NCBI RefSeq assembly: GCF_025399195.1
Contig: NW_026252203.1
Coordinates: forward strand, 1-21,627
DNA from: Umbelopsis ramanniana AG
Lineage: Eukaryota; Mucoromycota; Umbelopsidomycetes; Umbelopsidales; Umbelopsidaceae
Length of the DNA: 21,627 nt
Direction: 5' to 3'
The notes under the pieces are model-generated. The model was not told the origin of the DNA. It made no database searches and worked only from the letters and a program-made list of their open reading frames with translations. A program made the position numbers and the translations under genes. Shown one piece after another: positions 1-9,608 of this stretch; position 1 is the first letter of the stretch, and every line of letters starts with the position of its first letter.

Positions 1-493
1 TTCATTCTTACTTTCATTCAAAAACTTTAACAACTTGTAAATTCTTTCCAAATAAACCTTTTGGTTTGGTTTGTTTTCCAAACCCCAACTCTTTTTTAAA
101 CTAAATGAAGATGGTGACAATGACAATATTTGAACTTCGACTAAATACAACGAATATGTAACAAAATTGAATTTGTAACAAACACATTGTGGATGTGATT
201 TAGGCACGAGAAATGAGCGATTGACTGATGTGCCAACCAATAAGAAGTGTACTGACAATGACACCTCAAGAACTTACAGAAATATGGTTGCCTACCTTAC
301 CACTAAAGTAGTCCGGCATGTATGATAAATGAATTGAAATAAAGTTCATCAGCAATATACCTTTAATTTGTTAACTTTCGCAAAAAAGAAAGGAAAAAAA
401 GAAGGCATTTGAATTTGTTTAGGCTTGGAATTAGGAGTAAATTTTGAAATTTTTTAATCATATATTTCTGACCACGAGGAAGTGGATGGGAGT
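1..493. other. AT-rich non-coding stretch, nothing recognised
   Basis: I see no supported gene, RNA or repeat here. The stretch is AT-rich with short homopolymer runs, and stop codons are frequent in the frames I examined. Confidence 0.5.
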
Positions 494-1343
494 GTTGCAT
501 CCTAGCCCCACTTTATGCACGTTTTTCTATCTAGTGAATATGAACCGGTGCTGACGCCTCAACTACAAGGTGACTGATGTAAACCCTAACTTGCCAGTAT
601 CGAAAAATTATTTTTTTTTTGTAACAATCGAATTTAGTCGGATTTAATGATTCTCCTCTGAATTTGACAGATTTTCAGCCTACTAACAACTCTGTATCTT
701 CAAAATCAGAACTACGGTCTAATTTAAATGAATTGCTCTTGGTGATGAAAATGTCTCAGATTTGTGCTGTGTAGAATAAGCTTTCGGAGATGTAAATAGA
801 AAATATTGTATTATTTTTAATGCATGAACAGAGCTTGCTGAAGCTATAGCTAAAAGTTGCATCCTAGCTCTACGTATATGCACGCTTTTTATATAATTTC
901 AAGTGAATTTGGACCGGTGCTGACGCCTCAACTACAAGGTAACTGATGTAAACCCTAACTTGCCAGTATCGAATTTATTTATTTTTTGTAACAATCGAAT
1001 TTAGTTGAATCTGATGATTCTCCTCTAAATTTGACAGATTTTCAGCCTACTAACAACTCTGTATCTTCAAAATCAGAACTACGGTCTAATTTAAATGAAT
1101 TGCTCTTGGTGATGAAAATGTCTCAATTTATGCCGTGAAGAATAGACTTTCGGAGATGTGCATAGAAAATATTGGATTGTTTTTACTGCATGAAAAGAGC
1201 TTGTTGAAGCTAAAGCTAAAAGTTCCATCCTAGCTCTACGTTTATGAACATTTTGCTTTCCAATTTTTGGTGAACGTGCGCTAGTGCTGATGCCTCAAGT
1301 CCCAGGCGACTGATGTGAAACCTAGCTTACCATATCGAAAAAT
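494..1343. repeat. Tandem repeat, unit about 364 bp, 2.3 copies
   Basis: Three successive copies start at 494 (gttgcatcctagc), 856 (gttgcatcctagc) and 1222 (gttccatcctagc), giving spacings of 362 and 366 bp. Copies 1 and 2 match along the whole unit, very closely over 540-757 versus 903-1120, including the block ggtgctgacgcctcaacta. Copy 3 is more diverged and stops near 1343, after the segment ending in atatcgaaaaata. No copy has a convincing open frame. The array lies just upstream of the membrane-protein pseudogene. It could be a local subtelomeric-type or satellite repeat, or a multiplied regulatory region; I recognise no transposon ends. Confidence 0.9.
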
Positions 1344-1533
1344 ATAATATTTTGATTGGACAGACGCACACTCGCGCTATGCAGAACAATTTGATCTCTC
1401 ACTCCAACGTTGACGATGCTGCAAGACGTTTAGCCAAACTTATCGCCCAGGACCTAAAAGATAACAGTACATTTTTCAACGAAGTACATGTGTCAGGTCT
1501 CTTAGTCGTTAGTTAGAACGATTATTACCCGTA

Positions 1534-2014
1534 GTGAATGATAAACTTGATACTTTATTTCTTATATTTCTAACAACTCTTTTATACGTTATGAGTTATG
1601 TTTCATTCAATACAGCCGATGTATTGACCGAGTTGTGGCATACTCTATGGCAATTTTATTCAATGGGAAGCAGGTGTCATCTGTATTGTCCAATGACGAC
1701 GATCATGGTAGCGAAATATTCATGTCGTGACTTGACGCTGAAAGAAGAGACCACGAACCCGCTCACTGGTAGTTGTGTTATCTTGGGTTGTTTATCTCCA
1801 TGTTCATAGTATGTGGTATGCATGATGTAGTACTCTTATGGTATTCACACGACAATTGGGAAGATAGGGCTGGTACTTTTGACCTTGGTCTTCGTAATCA
1901 GCTATGTTTTATTATTTACATTCGTATGATATTCCTCTTCTACAAGAGCCTGTTTATGAGCACCTCGCATTGCAGAGGTTCCCATTGGGGTCAGCGATAT
2001 ACTTTGTTGATTGA
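1534..2014 (+). pseudogene. Decayed copy of the seven-segment membrane protein found at 19289-20104
   Basis: Translated pieces match the C-terminal half of the intact minus-strand protein at 19289-20104, but in changing frames. Frame 1 gives YCPMTTIMVAKYSCRDLT, matching FCPLTIMMVAKYSYRNLT. Frame 3 then gives VVLLWYSHDNWED, matching GVILLSYPPNNWKD. Frame 1 returns with TLVFVISYVLLFTFV, matching the last membrane segment. Frame 2 gives IPLLQEPVYEH, matching IPFLQEPTYEY, and ends at a TGA at 2012-2014. This implies at least three frameshifts. The matched part corresponds to about residues 146-261 of the intact protein. I could not find the N-terminal half with confidence, although a weak resemblance may start near 1485. 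It lies on the opposite strand to the intact gene and directly follows the tandem repeat. Confidence 0.85.
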
Positions 2015-2436
2015 GACAAAATGTTGATGCTTAATTTAAATAAAAAACTAAGATAAGGTAATAAATCTCCATACAATGCCATATAAAAGTAGCATGTAAT
2101 GGTAGTTGAATTTGTACCAAATTTTTCCATGCGGCATGATGCTTTGGTTCTTAAGAAATACTGTCCTGTGGCGAAACCTTTAGGTAACCAAAGAAAAATG
2201 CCAATGGTTCGAATTTAACGCATACATTTGGTTTACAAGAAAGCAGAAACAACCGTTATTTTTTATTTTCATAAATTCATCTACGAGTACTTTCTGTAAA
2301 AGGATAAGAAAAGACTGCAAAAGTTATTAGCAGAAACACGCAGTATCTTGTAAAAGATGTAATTGATCATTGATTAATTTTGTACAGGTATTGAATAGCC
2401 TAAATAGATTGATGGTCGGTTCTTGGGTCCCGTAAT

Positions 2437-2607
2437 TTACATGCGACTGACTGGGCAATGTTGCATTGGATAATTGGGGAAGTATGGATTAGGCACAGTC
2501 TTTTTTGCAGATTTCGTGCTTACGGCCTTGGTAGAGCTGCTAAAACCACTATAAGTAGAACTTGAAGATGAGCTTGAAGACTTCGAGAATTTCTTGAAAA
2601 AAGGCAT
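2437..2607 (-). CDS. Small serine-rich basic protein, hypothetical
   Basis: The frame from ATG 2605-2607 to TAA 2437-2439 encodes 56 aa, starting MPFFKKFSK, followed by an eight-serine run, a Ser/Thr/Lys stretch (KAVSTKSAKK) and the tail PNPYFPNYPMQHC. No family is recognised. Support comes from a good start context (A at -3), a TATAAAA element on the same strand at 2668-2674 about 60 nt upstream, and an amino-acid order that looks deliberate. An earlier in-frame ATG at 2659-2661 lies too close to the TATA element. The last codons overlap a possible donor (GTAAAT, from 2440 downwards). A plausible branch site and acceptor (CTAATAACTTTTGCAG, ending 2315) would swap the final residue for a 12-codon end finishing at 2281. 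It may be a real small gene or a chance frame. Confidence 0.45.
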   Translation of the reverse strand: MPFFKKFSKSSSSSSSSTYSGFSSSTKAVSTKSAKKTVPNPYFPNYPMQHCPVSRM

Positions 2608-2667
2608 TTTAGATTGAGATGATAGTTTGACTCGATGAATGACATTTGAAGGATGAGTCAAGTTTTG

Positions 2668-2674
2668 TTTTATA
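2668..2674 (-). promoter_or_regulatory. TATA box of the small serine-rich gene
   Basis: TATAAAA is read on the minus strand, about 60 nt before the ATG at 2605-2607. This spacing suits a fungal core promoter and supports transcription of the small gene. Confidence 0.4.
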
Positions 2675-3245
2675 TCTTTCTTCTATGTGCCAAGTTCTTA
2701 AGCACTTGCTTAGGTGGATATCAACCTGGGCAATATTTCAATCACCGACAACTTGGCCCTTGGCATTTGGCTCACAGATCATATTGAGGATCAACTTTTC
2801 TGCAGCATTGTCCAGATTTGACACATATTATCTAAAAGATTCAAAAGAGCAATGATAGAACATCGATCGTTATCACTATAATTGCGCCGATTTTTTTTTT
2901 TGGTGGAAAAAAAAATGTTGTATGTACTGCAATGACCGACCTTTGCGTTGCTTTCGCATATTACTTTCATGTAGTTTTTATACATGCTCAAAACATCTTC
3001 AATATGACTTAACAATATTTACATTATTGGATTCCTTATAAGTGAATACTAACTAAAGGTATAAAAGATGCTGGGGAATCCTAACGACGTTTCTGCAGAC
3101 GAATAGATCAAGCAAACGAAATCCATGTTCATCGTTTCTGCGAATGATGTTGATACACAATCCAGTCGAGAAATTTTAAAAAAAAGTGAAAATCGAACAA
3201 AGCACAATTTTCAACTAGACAAGATTTTTGTTAACTTGTCGAATA

Positions 3246-3437
3246 ATGGGCCACTGGCATGTGAAGCTTGTCTGTACTGCTATTGCACCTCCTGCTACTT
3301 TAGGTGTCATCGTAAGACAGTTTCGTTGCAGTGCCGACGGCGGTGAGGCTTCGTATTTCTGGAAACTTTTCTTTAAGTTAGGTTTAAAACCTTTATCGAA
3401 TGTAAAGCGAGTGTTCAAGCGACCGTGTGTGTGGTGA
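3246..3437 (+). CDS. Small hypothetical protein with one hydrophobic segment
   Basis: The frame from ATG 3246 to TGA 3435-3437 encodes 63 aa. It begins MGHWHVKLVC and has a hydrophobic stretch (LVCTAIAPPATLGVIV, about residues 8-23) with a double proline, faintly like small membrane proteins of the Pmp3 style. A basic, aromatic tail follows (ASYFWKLFFKLGLK, then KRVFKRP). No family is recognised. A TATAAAAG element at 3060-3067 lies about 180 nt upstream, and two short ATG frames (3068 and 3125) precede the start, so a leader intron or another start is possible. Overlapping frames on both strands are equally long, so coding status is uncertain. Confidence 0.35.
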   Translation: MGHWHVKLVCTAIAPPATLGVIVRQFRCSADGGEASYFWKLFFKLGLKPLSNVKRVFKRPCVW

Positions 3438-3628
3438 CAAAGAAAATGTTGCGTGCATGTTAAATTGAATCACTTGGTGAAGTGATTGCGTCTGTTGGAC
3501 AAATCTCGAACAATCAACATTAGATACTAATGCAGCAAATCTGATCCTTCTCTTGCATAGAATGACTCTTTACATTAGGCTGTGTTTATTAAGATATGGT
3601 GCTTGTTAAGAGTGGAGATTTGTATGTT

Positions 3629-3652
3629 GGATAGTGGATAGTGGTGGATAGT
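3629..3652. repeat. Three GGATAGT repeats upstream of the MAPKK gene
   Basis: GGATAGT occurs at 3629-3635, 3636-3642 and 3646-3652, about 105-125 nt before the MAPKK start codon. The spacing and position would fit a clustered factor-binding site, but a simple microsatellite is equally possible. Confidence 0.45.
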
Positions 3653-3755
3653 GGGTATTTTGCAATCCGACCAATAAGCGTTCAGGATGGTTCCAAAACT
3701 TTGGACTGGCGCCTAGCTTTACACCAAAAATCTATACAGCTTGTGCTTTGTCAAG

Positions 3756-5515
3756 ATGTCTGCCGATCCTTCAGGTCCTACTGGGATCGGTCTCGGTAGA
3801 TCCAATGCCACAAAACTCGGCAAAGGACCACGTAACAAGACAGGATTAAAACTATCACCATTACATTTGAATACCCCGTCCCCTTCCGTCTCGGCCAGCT
3901 CTGCGTCGTCTCATTCACCAGCTAACAGCCGACAATTGACGCCATCTAATAGTTCTTTCAAAGACAAGATTGGTAATCTCTTTAGTGGAAACAAATCCGG
4001 ACTTGTTCCAGCAACATCTGGTCATGTTGAGGAAGAAGAGCAGTCGACAGCGGCGGCGATTCTGGCAGGCCAACTATCCTCGCTTTCCCTCCAAGCACCT
4101 AAAACGAAAGACTATGCAACGAGAGCACCACCTCCACCGGAACTGCTCATTGATAGCGCTCCACCACTTCCTTCAAGCTCTTCAAGCGCATCATCGTTGA
4201 CTCCAACAGCCACACCTGCAGTTTCAATATCGGAACCCGACGGGGACGAGCACTTCATGGAACTGAAACCCGAAGATTTCGAGAATCTCGACAAGTTGGG
4301 CGAAGGTGCTGCTGGAACCGTACGAAAGGTATTGCATAAACCGAGCGGCCTCATAATGGCCAAGAAGGTATGTACTCATTGGACAGGCTATTTTGTTATC
4401 TCACCAGATAGCTGGTAGTATAATGCACTGCCGCCTCTTCCCGGCTCATAACCCGTGGATTTTTTTTTTTTTATTAACAATTTATTGTTTACTCTAGTCG
4501 ATTACCGCGGACCCTGATCCAGCTATTCAGAGACAAATATTGCGAGAATTGGCGTTTTTGAAGACATGCAACTCTCCTCATATTGTATCATTTTTCGGCG
4601 TTTTCTTAGATGATGGTGATACGACAATAGCGATATGTATGGAATACTGTGAGGCTGGCAGCTTAGAGGATATCTATAAGCGTGCCCGCGATCTTGGAGG
4701 TGTGATTGGAGAGCCCGTTCTAGAGCGTGTTGCTGAATCTGTGTGCAAAGGACTGGTTTACTTGCACTCAAAGCATGTCATCCATCGAGGTGAGGAGAAA
4801 AGACCGGTTATTGGCTCTGCATGTCATTGTTAGTAACTTATACACCTTCGTTCTATCTTGACAGATATCAAGCCATCCAACATTCTAGTCACTAAAAAGG
4901 GTGAAGTCAAACTCTGTGATCTCGGTGTGTCTGGAGAATTGATAAACTCATTGGCGCAGACTTTTACTGGCACAAAGTATTATATGGCAGTGAGTATAGT
5001 CTCTATATGTACTCACTTTCATTCATCCCCGTTCAACTCACATATTGCTTTCTTTTAGCCCGAACGTATACAAGGTGCTCCTTATTCTGTGCAATCTGAT
5101 ATCTGGTCACTAGGCTTGACCATCATAGAAGTATCGCAAAATCGACCAGCACTCCCACCGCCTGGACAGCCTCATCTGTCTATTTTTGAATTACTTGATT
5201 TTATTGTGCACCAACCCGTACCTACCCTTACAAGCGAGCATATCTCGAAAGAATGCAAAAACTTTGTTTCAGTGTGGTAAGTTGCGTTAAAGAGATTATG
5301 CACGGTCGATGTGGTTACCAGGCAACCAACCAAATCCGCCTTGAAACTTGCTTCGGGATTACTAAATTAGATACTTCCTCTTCTGTAGTCTTACTAAGGA
5401 TCCGCGCAGTCGACCTGGTCCGCAGAGGATGCTTCAACATCCATTCATACGGATGTGGGAAAACGTGGAAATAGACCTGAGCTCATGGATTAAAGAAGTG
5501 TGGAACTGGACGTAG
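3756..5515 (+). CDS. MKK1: MAP kinase kinase, Mkk1/Mkk2/Pek1-like (cell wall integrity)
   Basis: Predicted exons are 3756-4367, 4498-4789, 4865-4989, 5059-5276 and 5389-5515, giving 457 aa. A dual-specificity kinase of this type phosphorylates a Slt2-class MAPK in the cytoplasm. The Ser/Pro-rich N-terminus (1-165) carries a basic stretch followed by LKL (residues 20-38), like a MAPK docking site. The kinase domain starts near 175, with glycine loop GEGAAGTV (182-189), catalytic lysine in MAKK (204), HRDIKPSN (300-307), and an activation loop with SLAQT (330-334), which matches the MAPKK rule S-x-A-x-S/T. The run [14 protein letters not shown] is closest to Mkk1/Pek1 kinases rather than Ste7 or Pbs2 types. 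The metal-binding triplet reads DLG (320-322) instead of DFG. The domain ends with a [12 protein letters not shown] subdomain XI, so the gene is complete. I chose ATG 3756 as the first ATG in the frame that leads directly into the kinase. Confidence 0.9.
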
Positions 5516-5740
5516 AACGCACCAATTTTTTATGAAGCAAGAGAGAGTGAAAAAAAAATACCCTTCTCAAAATGTTTTCTACCACCCGCCACTCCCGGCA
5601 AAAAGTAAATCATAACAAAATAAAAAAGAACAAAAAAACTGAATAAAAACATAACAAGGCCATGGCAATCTTTACATCGCCAATAGAACAGCTTGTGTCT
5701 ATGCGACTGCTTTATGGATTTTTAACTGAGCTTTATGCCG

Positions 5741-5783
5741 ACGCGCGAAAAACGAAAGCGCGTGCAAAATTTATATTTGGCGT
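5741..5783. promoter_or_regulatory. Cluster of E2F/SBF/MBF-like sites before the Wee1-type gene
   Basis: The segment acgcgcgaaaaacgaaagcg at 5741-5760 runs into cgtg. It contains CGCGAAA (yeast SCB form; TTTCGCGC on the other strand, the E2F form) and a second GCGCG in near-symmetry. TTTGGCGT (E2F-like) follows at 5776-5783. The start codon itself sits in ttggcgcaaatg, another partial match. The cluster is 75-117 nt upstream of the kinase start. Yeast SWE1 is known to be switched on at G1/S by SBF, so the match is biologically sensible. Confidence 0.55.
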
Positions 5784-5857
5784 AGAGTAAACTCAACACT
5801 TTATAACTCCTCTACCCTCTTCACTTTCTTTCTCATACATTACAACAGTTGGCGCAA

Positions 5858-8456
5858 ATGACCTTTGCGTTGGCGTCTTCTAGTCCACGTAGCCGCCATG
5901 ACCCTTTACCATATACCCCAACTAAGCAACACACACCTACTCAACAAAAACGTCCAGCGGATGACGACCTGACTTCGCCCACCCATCGTCTTAACAAGCG
6001 CCCGAGCCTAGACAGCACGTCTCATACACCCTTGCGAGAAAAACACGCTAATCAAGTTTACAATACTCGCCGAACTTCATCCAAACTATTCATGGTTCCA
6101 AATTCTTCTCCTTCCGGTAATCATTCACCTGATCGCGCAGAAGATGTCAAACGAGTGTTACCTTTACAACGTGCATTTGAACCGTCAACCATTCCCACAC
6201 GTAGAAAGGTGAAACGTCACCCTGACATTCGAAGAATTATGCTTCCTGATACACCCTGGAAAAAACCTTCCACTCTGGAATCGTTTGCCCACTTATCCAA
6301 CGCCTACCATACACCTATTCGACACACAAGCAGACTGGATGCAAATCTTATCGTCACTTCGGACGACGAGGAGCTAGAGAATGAAGAGTCGAATATACTT
6401 AAATTGGAGCAGCTAGGACAAGACGAAGAGGAGGAGGAAGAGGATATGGTGTTCACTCAACCATTCGCACTTGCCCTACGGGATAGTTCCGATGACCGTC
6501 CGGTGCAGTCGACGCGACGCTCCTTACTTAACGAACTACTAAGTAGCAGCGGTATCTCCCAACCAAGCTCAGAACTCGATCCAGGTTACGAGGATCAGGA
6601 TATAGGTGATTACGATGAGCAAGTTGAAGACGATGATACGGACGACGAAGAAAATGGTGTCTTTGGCGTGGAATGGCCCAAAGATCGCCATCCGCTATCA
6701 GAACTAGACGGCGAAGAGGAGCATCCTGTATCAAGCCTTTCAAATTTACGCTCTAGCCCACCACCACAAGTTCTACGCGACAGCATATGGACAAGCAATG
6801 GAGGATTATCATCATTTACAAATGACGTTGAAGGAGGGGACGATGTGGACGAGGTCGATGCGTTCTTCTCGAGCAATTTACCGCAAGATGACAAGCCATA
6901 CGATGTTAGTTTAGTTTCAAGTAGCTTTGCCACCGCCTGGCCGCACTTTCTGACCCGCGAGTACTTTGACGATTGCCAAAGGAATGAAGGTAGGATTGGA
7001 GATCACGCATTAATAAGTATTCTATGCACACATTCTGACATCACTTCGCCCAGCAAATTGGATTTTGCCAGATACGCCAAAAGACGGCCGCATGAATGCA
7101 TCACCTTATTTTGAGTCAAATTTCCATATTCTTAGCAAGATTGGAACGGGCGAATTCGCTGAGGTTTGGAATGTCCGGGACATGCGAACTGAAGAAAAGT
7201 ATGCTATAAAGAAGACAAAGCAGCCATTCCTTGGCAACAGCGATCGGTAGGTTTCCACGATTGAATGCACGTTCAAAAACACGTGTAGCTAATAACGCGC
7301 TTTGATAGTCGAAGACATATTGAAGAAGTCAACCACATGTGGAAACTAAAAGACAGTCAACATTGTGTCGAGCTCGTCAACGCTTGGGAACAAGAAGGGT
7401 TTCTCTTCATACAGATGGAGCTATGCAATGGTGGCAGGTACAGTTTTATTTCTAAGAAATTTTACTATGCAGTAAACGGCTCAACCTTCATTTAAAGATG
7501 TACTGAACTAACTTTTTTGCCCATTTCGCGCACTTTTCAATAGTTTGGAGGGCTACCTTGGCTTTGAGGAACCAGACGATCTTTCAGAAGATAGGATATG
7601 GCGAATCGGATATGACATTGCTATGGTAAGCAGCTTGGAAGACTAGTCTATTTGACCGTTCCAAAGATAAAACCACATTATAACTCGAACATCAATCTCT
7701 TCATCAGGGGTTACAAGACATACATCAAGCAAATCTCATCCATCTGGATATCAAGCCTGCCAACATCTTGCTAGATGACCTTGGTTCGTTGAAAATAGGA
7801 GACTTTGGCTTATCAACGGGGTGGCCAGTGGTAAGCACCTATTGGCTTGACTGTCAGCATTGGACCATTGCACACGAATTTTTTTTACTCATGTTTGTAC
7901 TACAGCAGAGCAAAGGCTACAGTGAAGAAGGCGATCGTCGATATATGGCGCCAGAACTTTTGCAAGATCATTTTGATAAGCCGGCTGATATCTTTAGGTA
8001 GGGTTACTGGAACAGTCCCCAAACGGAAGAACGTGATGAATGAACTAAAATGAATTTATACCATCTTCTAGCTTAGGGCTCATATTACTCGAAATGGCTG
8101 CCAACATCATTCTTCCAGAAAACGGCCAAGGATGGCAAATGCTAAGAGCAGGCGATTTCTCCAATTGCCATGAACTTTCCAACGTTTCCAGTGAACTCCA
8201 GCTTCTCATCTCCAAGATGCTTCATCCTAACCATGACGAACGATTCACTGTCGAACAGGTGCTGGACCATCCCAAGATGAAAGAAATTCACATGGTACAG
8301 CGAAATGCCGAAGTCGGAGTTCTATATCAGCATATTCAGCGCTTGGAGACTATGGCAGCTGTAGCACTTGGCAAACGAACGCATGAGCACCTTCACGACG
8401 AATCTTCATTTTGCACTCCTGTTGATGAACGAGATAATTGGGACGATGAACTATAA
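5858..8456 (+). CDS. WEE1: Wee1/Swe1-family mitosis inhibitor kinase
   Basis: Predicted exons are 5858-6989, 7054-7246, 7309-7437, 7544-7625, 7708-7830, 7906-7997 and 8072-8456, giving 711 aa. Wee1 kinases phosphorylate the inhibitory tyrosine of CDK1 and delay mitosis. The long N-terminal region (1-395) is low in complexity, rich in SP/TP sites (likely CDK sites) and in acidic runs, and has the motif LPDTPWKKP, echoed by LPDTPKDGR just before the kinase. The kinase domain shows glycine loop GTGEFAEV (408-415), AIKK (lysine 430), HLDIKPAN (524-531), DFG (544-546) and EGDRRYMAPE near 561-570. HLD instead of HRD and the EGD-R-Y motif are hallmarks of the Wee1 family. The C-terminal tail after about 650 is probably helical. 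Two acceptors can be moved in frame: 18 nt at exon 2 and a CAGCAG at exon 6. Confidence 0.93.
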
Positions 8457-8556
8457 TCAGGAGAAAGGATTACTATTTCATCTTTACCCCTCGTCTCATA
8501 TTTAAAAAAGAAACTGTACATAAAAACTTTGACTTGCCAGCTGTAAATAACTCTTT

Positions 8557-8570
8557 TTATAAAAATATAA
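8557..8570 (+). promoter_or_regulatory. YOP1: TATA-like tract of the YOP1 promoter
   Basis: The tract ttataaaaatataaaa lies about 95 nt before the start codon and is followed by a pyrimidine-rich leader (tgccttcttttcgtctgctt). It could also serve the 3' end of the preceding kinase gene as an AT-rich polyadenylation region. Confidence 0.35.
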
Positions 8571-8662
8571 AAATTTGACGCCGTTCCAAAAAATTAGCAT
8601 CCTGCCTTCTTTTCGTCTGCTTTGTTCTTATCTCTTCATTTCGGAAATCTCTCATTAGCAAT

Positions 8663-9608
8663 ATGGCAATCAATCTTGAAACCCTTCAAGTCAAGGCTAA
8701 GCAACAGCTCAAGGATTTGGACGTCGAGCTCTCCAAGTACAAGTATTTCAATGACATCGAAGCCAAGACTAAGGTTAAGAAGACTCATATCGCACTTGGT
8801 GGTGCTGCCATTCTCTTTATCATGGTGTTCTTCAACTTGGCAGGTGGTTTGATTACAAACACCATCGGTTGGTTGTATCCTGGTGAGTTTTGTCTTATCG
8901 AGTAGGAGGTTGGTGTGATTTTGAATAAGGAGTACCCCCCGTCCGCCAAGTGTGGGTCTGTGTGAGAGTGTGGCGCGGCGTATCGCTTCGACCAACGCGT
9001 GTATCAAACAAACGGTGGGTTTATGGCGCTTACCGGTAAACCTAGGTTGGGAAGATAACGCTTTCTTCATCGATATGAGTTTGCTGCTGTCTTTCTATCT
9101 GGTTTCATCGGACACTTGGCATCATGCGTCATTGACTCGGTCTATGCACCAATTTGAACCAAAACCCTTGGATATTGAAACCCCGTCGTCGTGTTTCAAC
9201 TGACGTTTACTCTTATTGTTATTCTATAGCATATGCTTCTTTCAAAGCTATCGAGTCACCTGGAAAGGCGGACGACACACAATGGCTCACATACTGGACC
9301 GTTTTTGGTTTCGTCCAAACTCTTGAGTACTTCGCTGATGTTTTGCTCTACTGGTTCCCCTTCTGGTACACCTTCAAGGTTCTGTTCTTCCTTTGGCTCG
9401 CACTTCCTCAATTCCGGGTAAGTCAATGTTAATAAGGATGGCTTAAGTATTGTATGATGGGTTACTTAATGTGTTATAGGGTGCCGAGTTCTTGTATGGT
9501 CGTTTCCTCCGCCCTGTCTTGCTCAAGGCTCAGCCTGACATCGATACCAGACTCCGTAACGCCTCTTCCGAAGCTTCTAGTGTCTTTAGCGGCGCTAAGC
9601 AAGAATAA
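8663..9608 (+). CDS. YOP1: Yop1/REEP5/DP1 (TB2) ER-tubule shaping protein
   Basis: Predicted exons are 8663-8882, 9230-9417 and 9480-9608, giving 178 aa, the usual length for fungal Yop1. The protein inserts as hydrophobic hairpins in the tubular ER, bends the membrane and works with reticulons and atlastin/Sey1. The sequence shows a soluble N-terminus, a first hydrophobic pair (about 44-73), the family signature GWLYPAYASFKAIESP, the WLTYWTVFGFVQTLEYF segment, a second hydrophobic hairpin, and an amphipathic stretch (YGRFLRPVLLK) before a polar tail. The CT-rich leader just before the start is common in well-expressed fungal genes. A TATA-like tract (8557-8570) lies about 95 nt upstream. The first intron, at 347 nt, is far longer than most here. 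Confidence 0.95.

Noticed and set aside
2791-3015. 74-codon minus-strand frame
   Set aside because: AT-rich, contains a poly-Lys run from a homopolymer, and has no homologue pattern.
6528-6933. Ser-rich minus-strand frames inside the Wee1 first exon
   Set aside because: They mirror the acidic and SP-rich coding strand, and the sense protein is clearly the real one.
8952-9203. Open frame within YOP1 intron 1
   Set aside because: It crosses no conserved sequence, and the flanking exons join to give the exact family signature without it.
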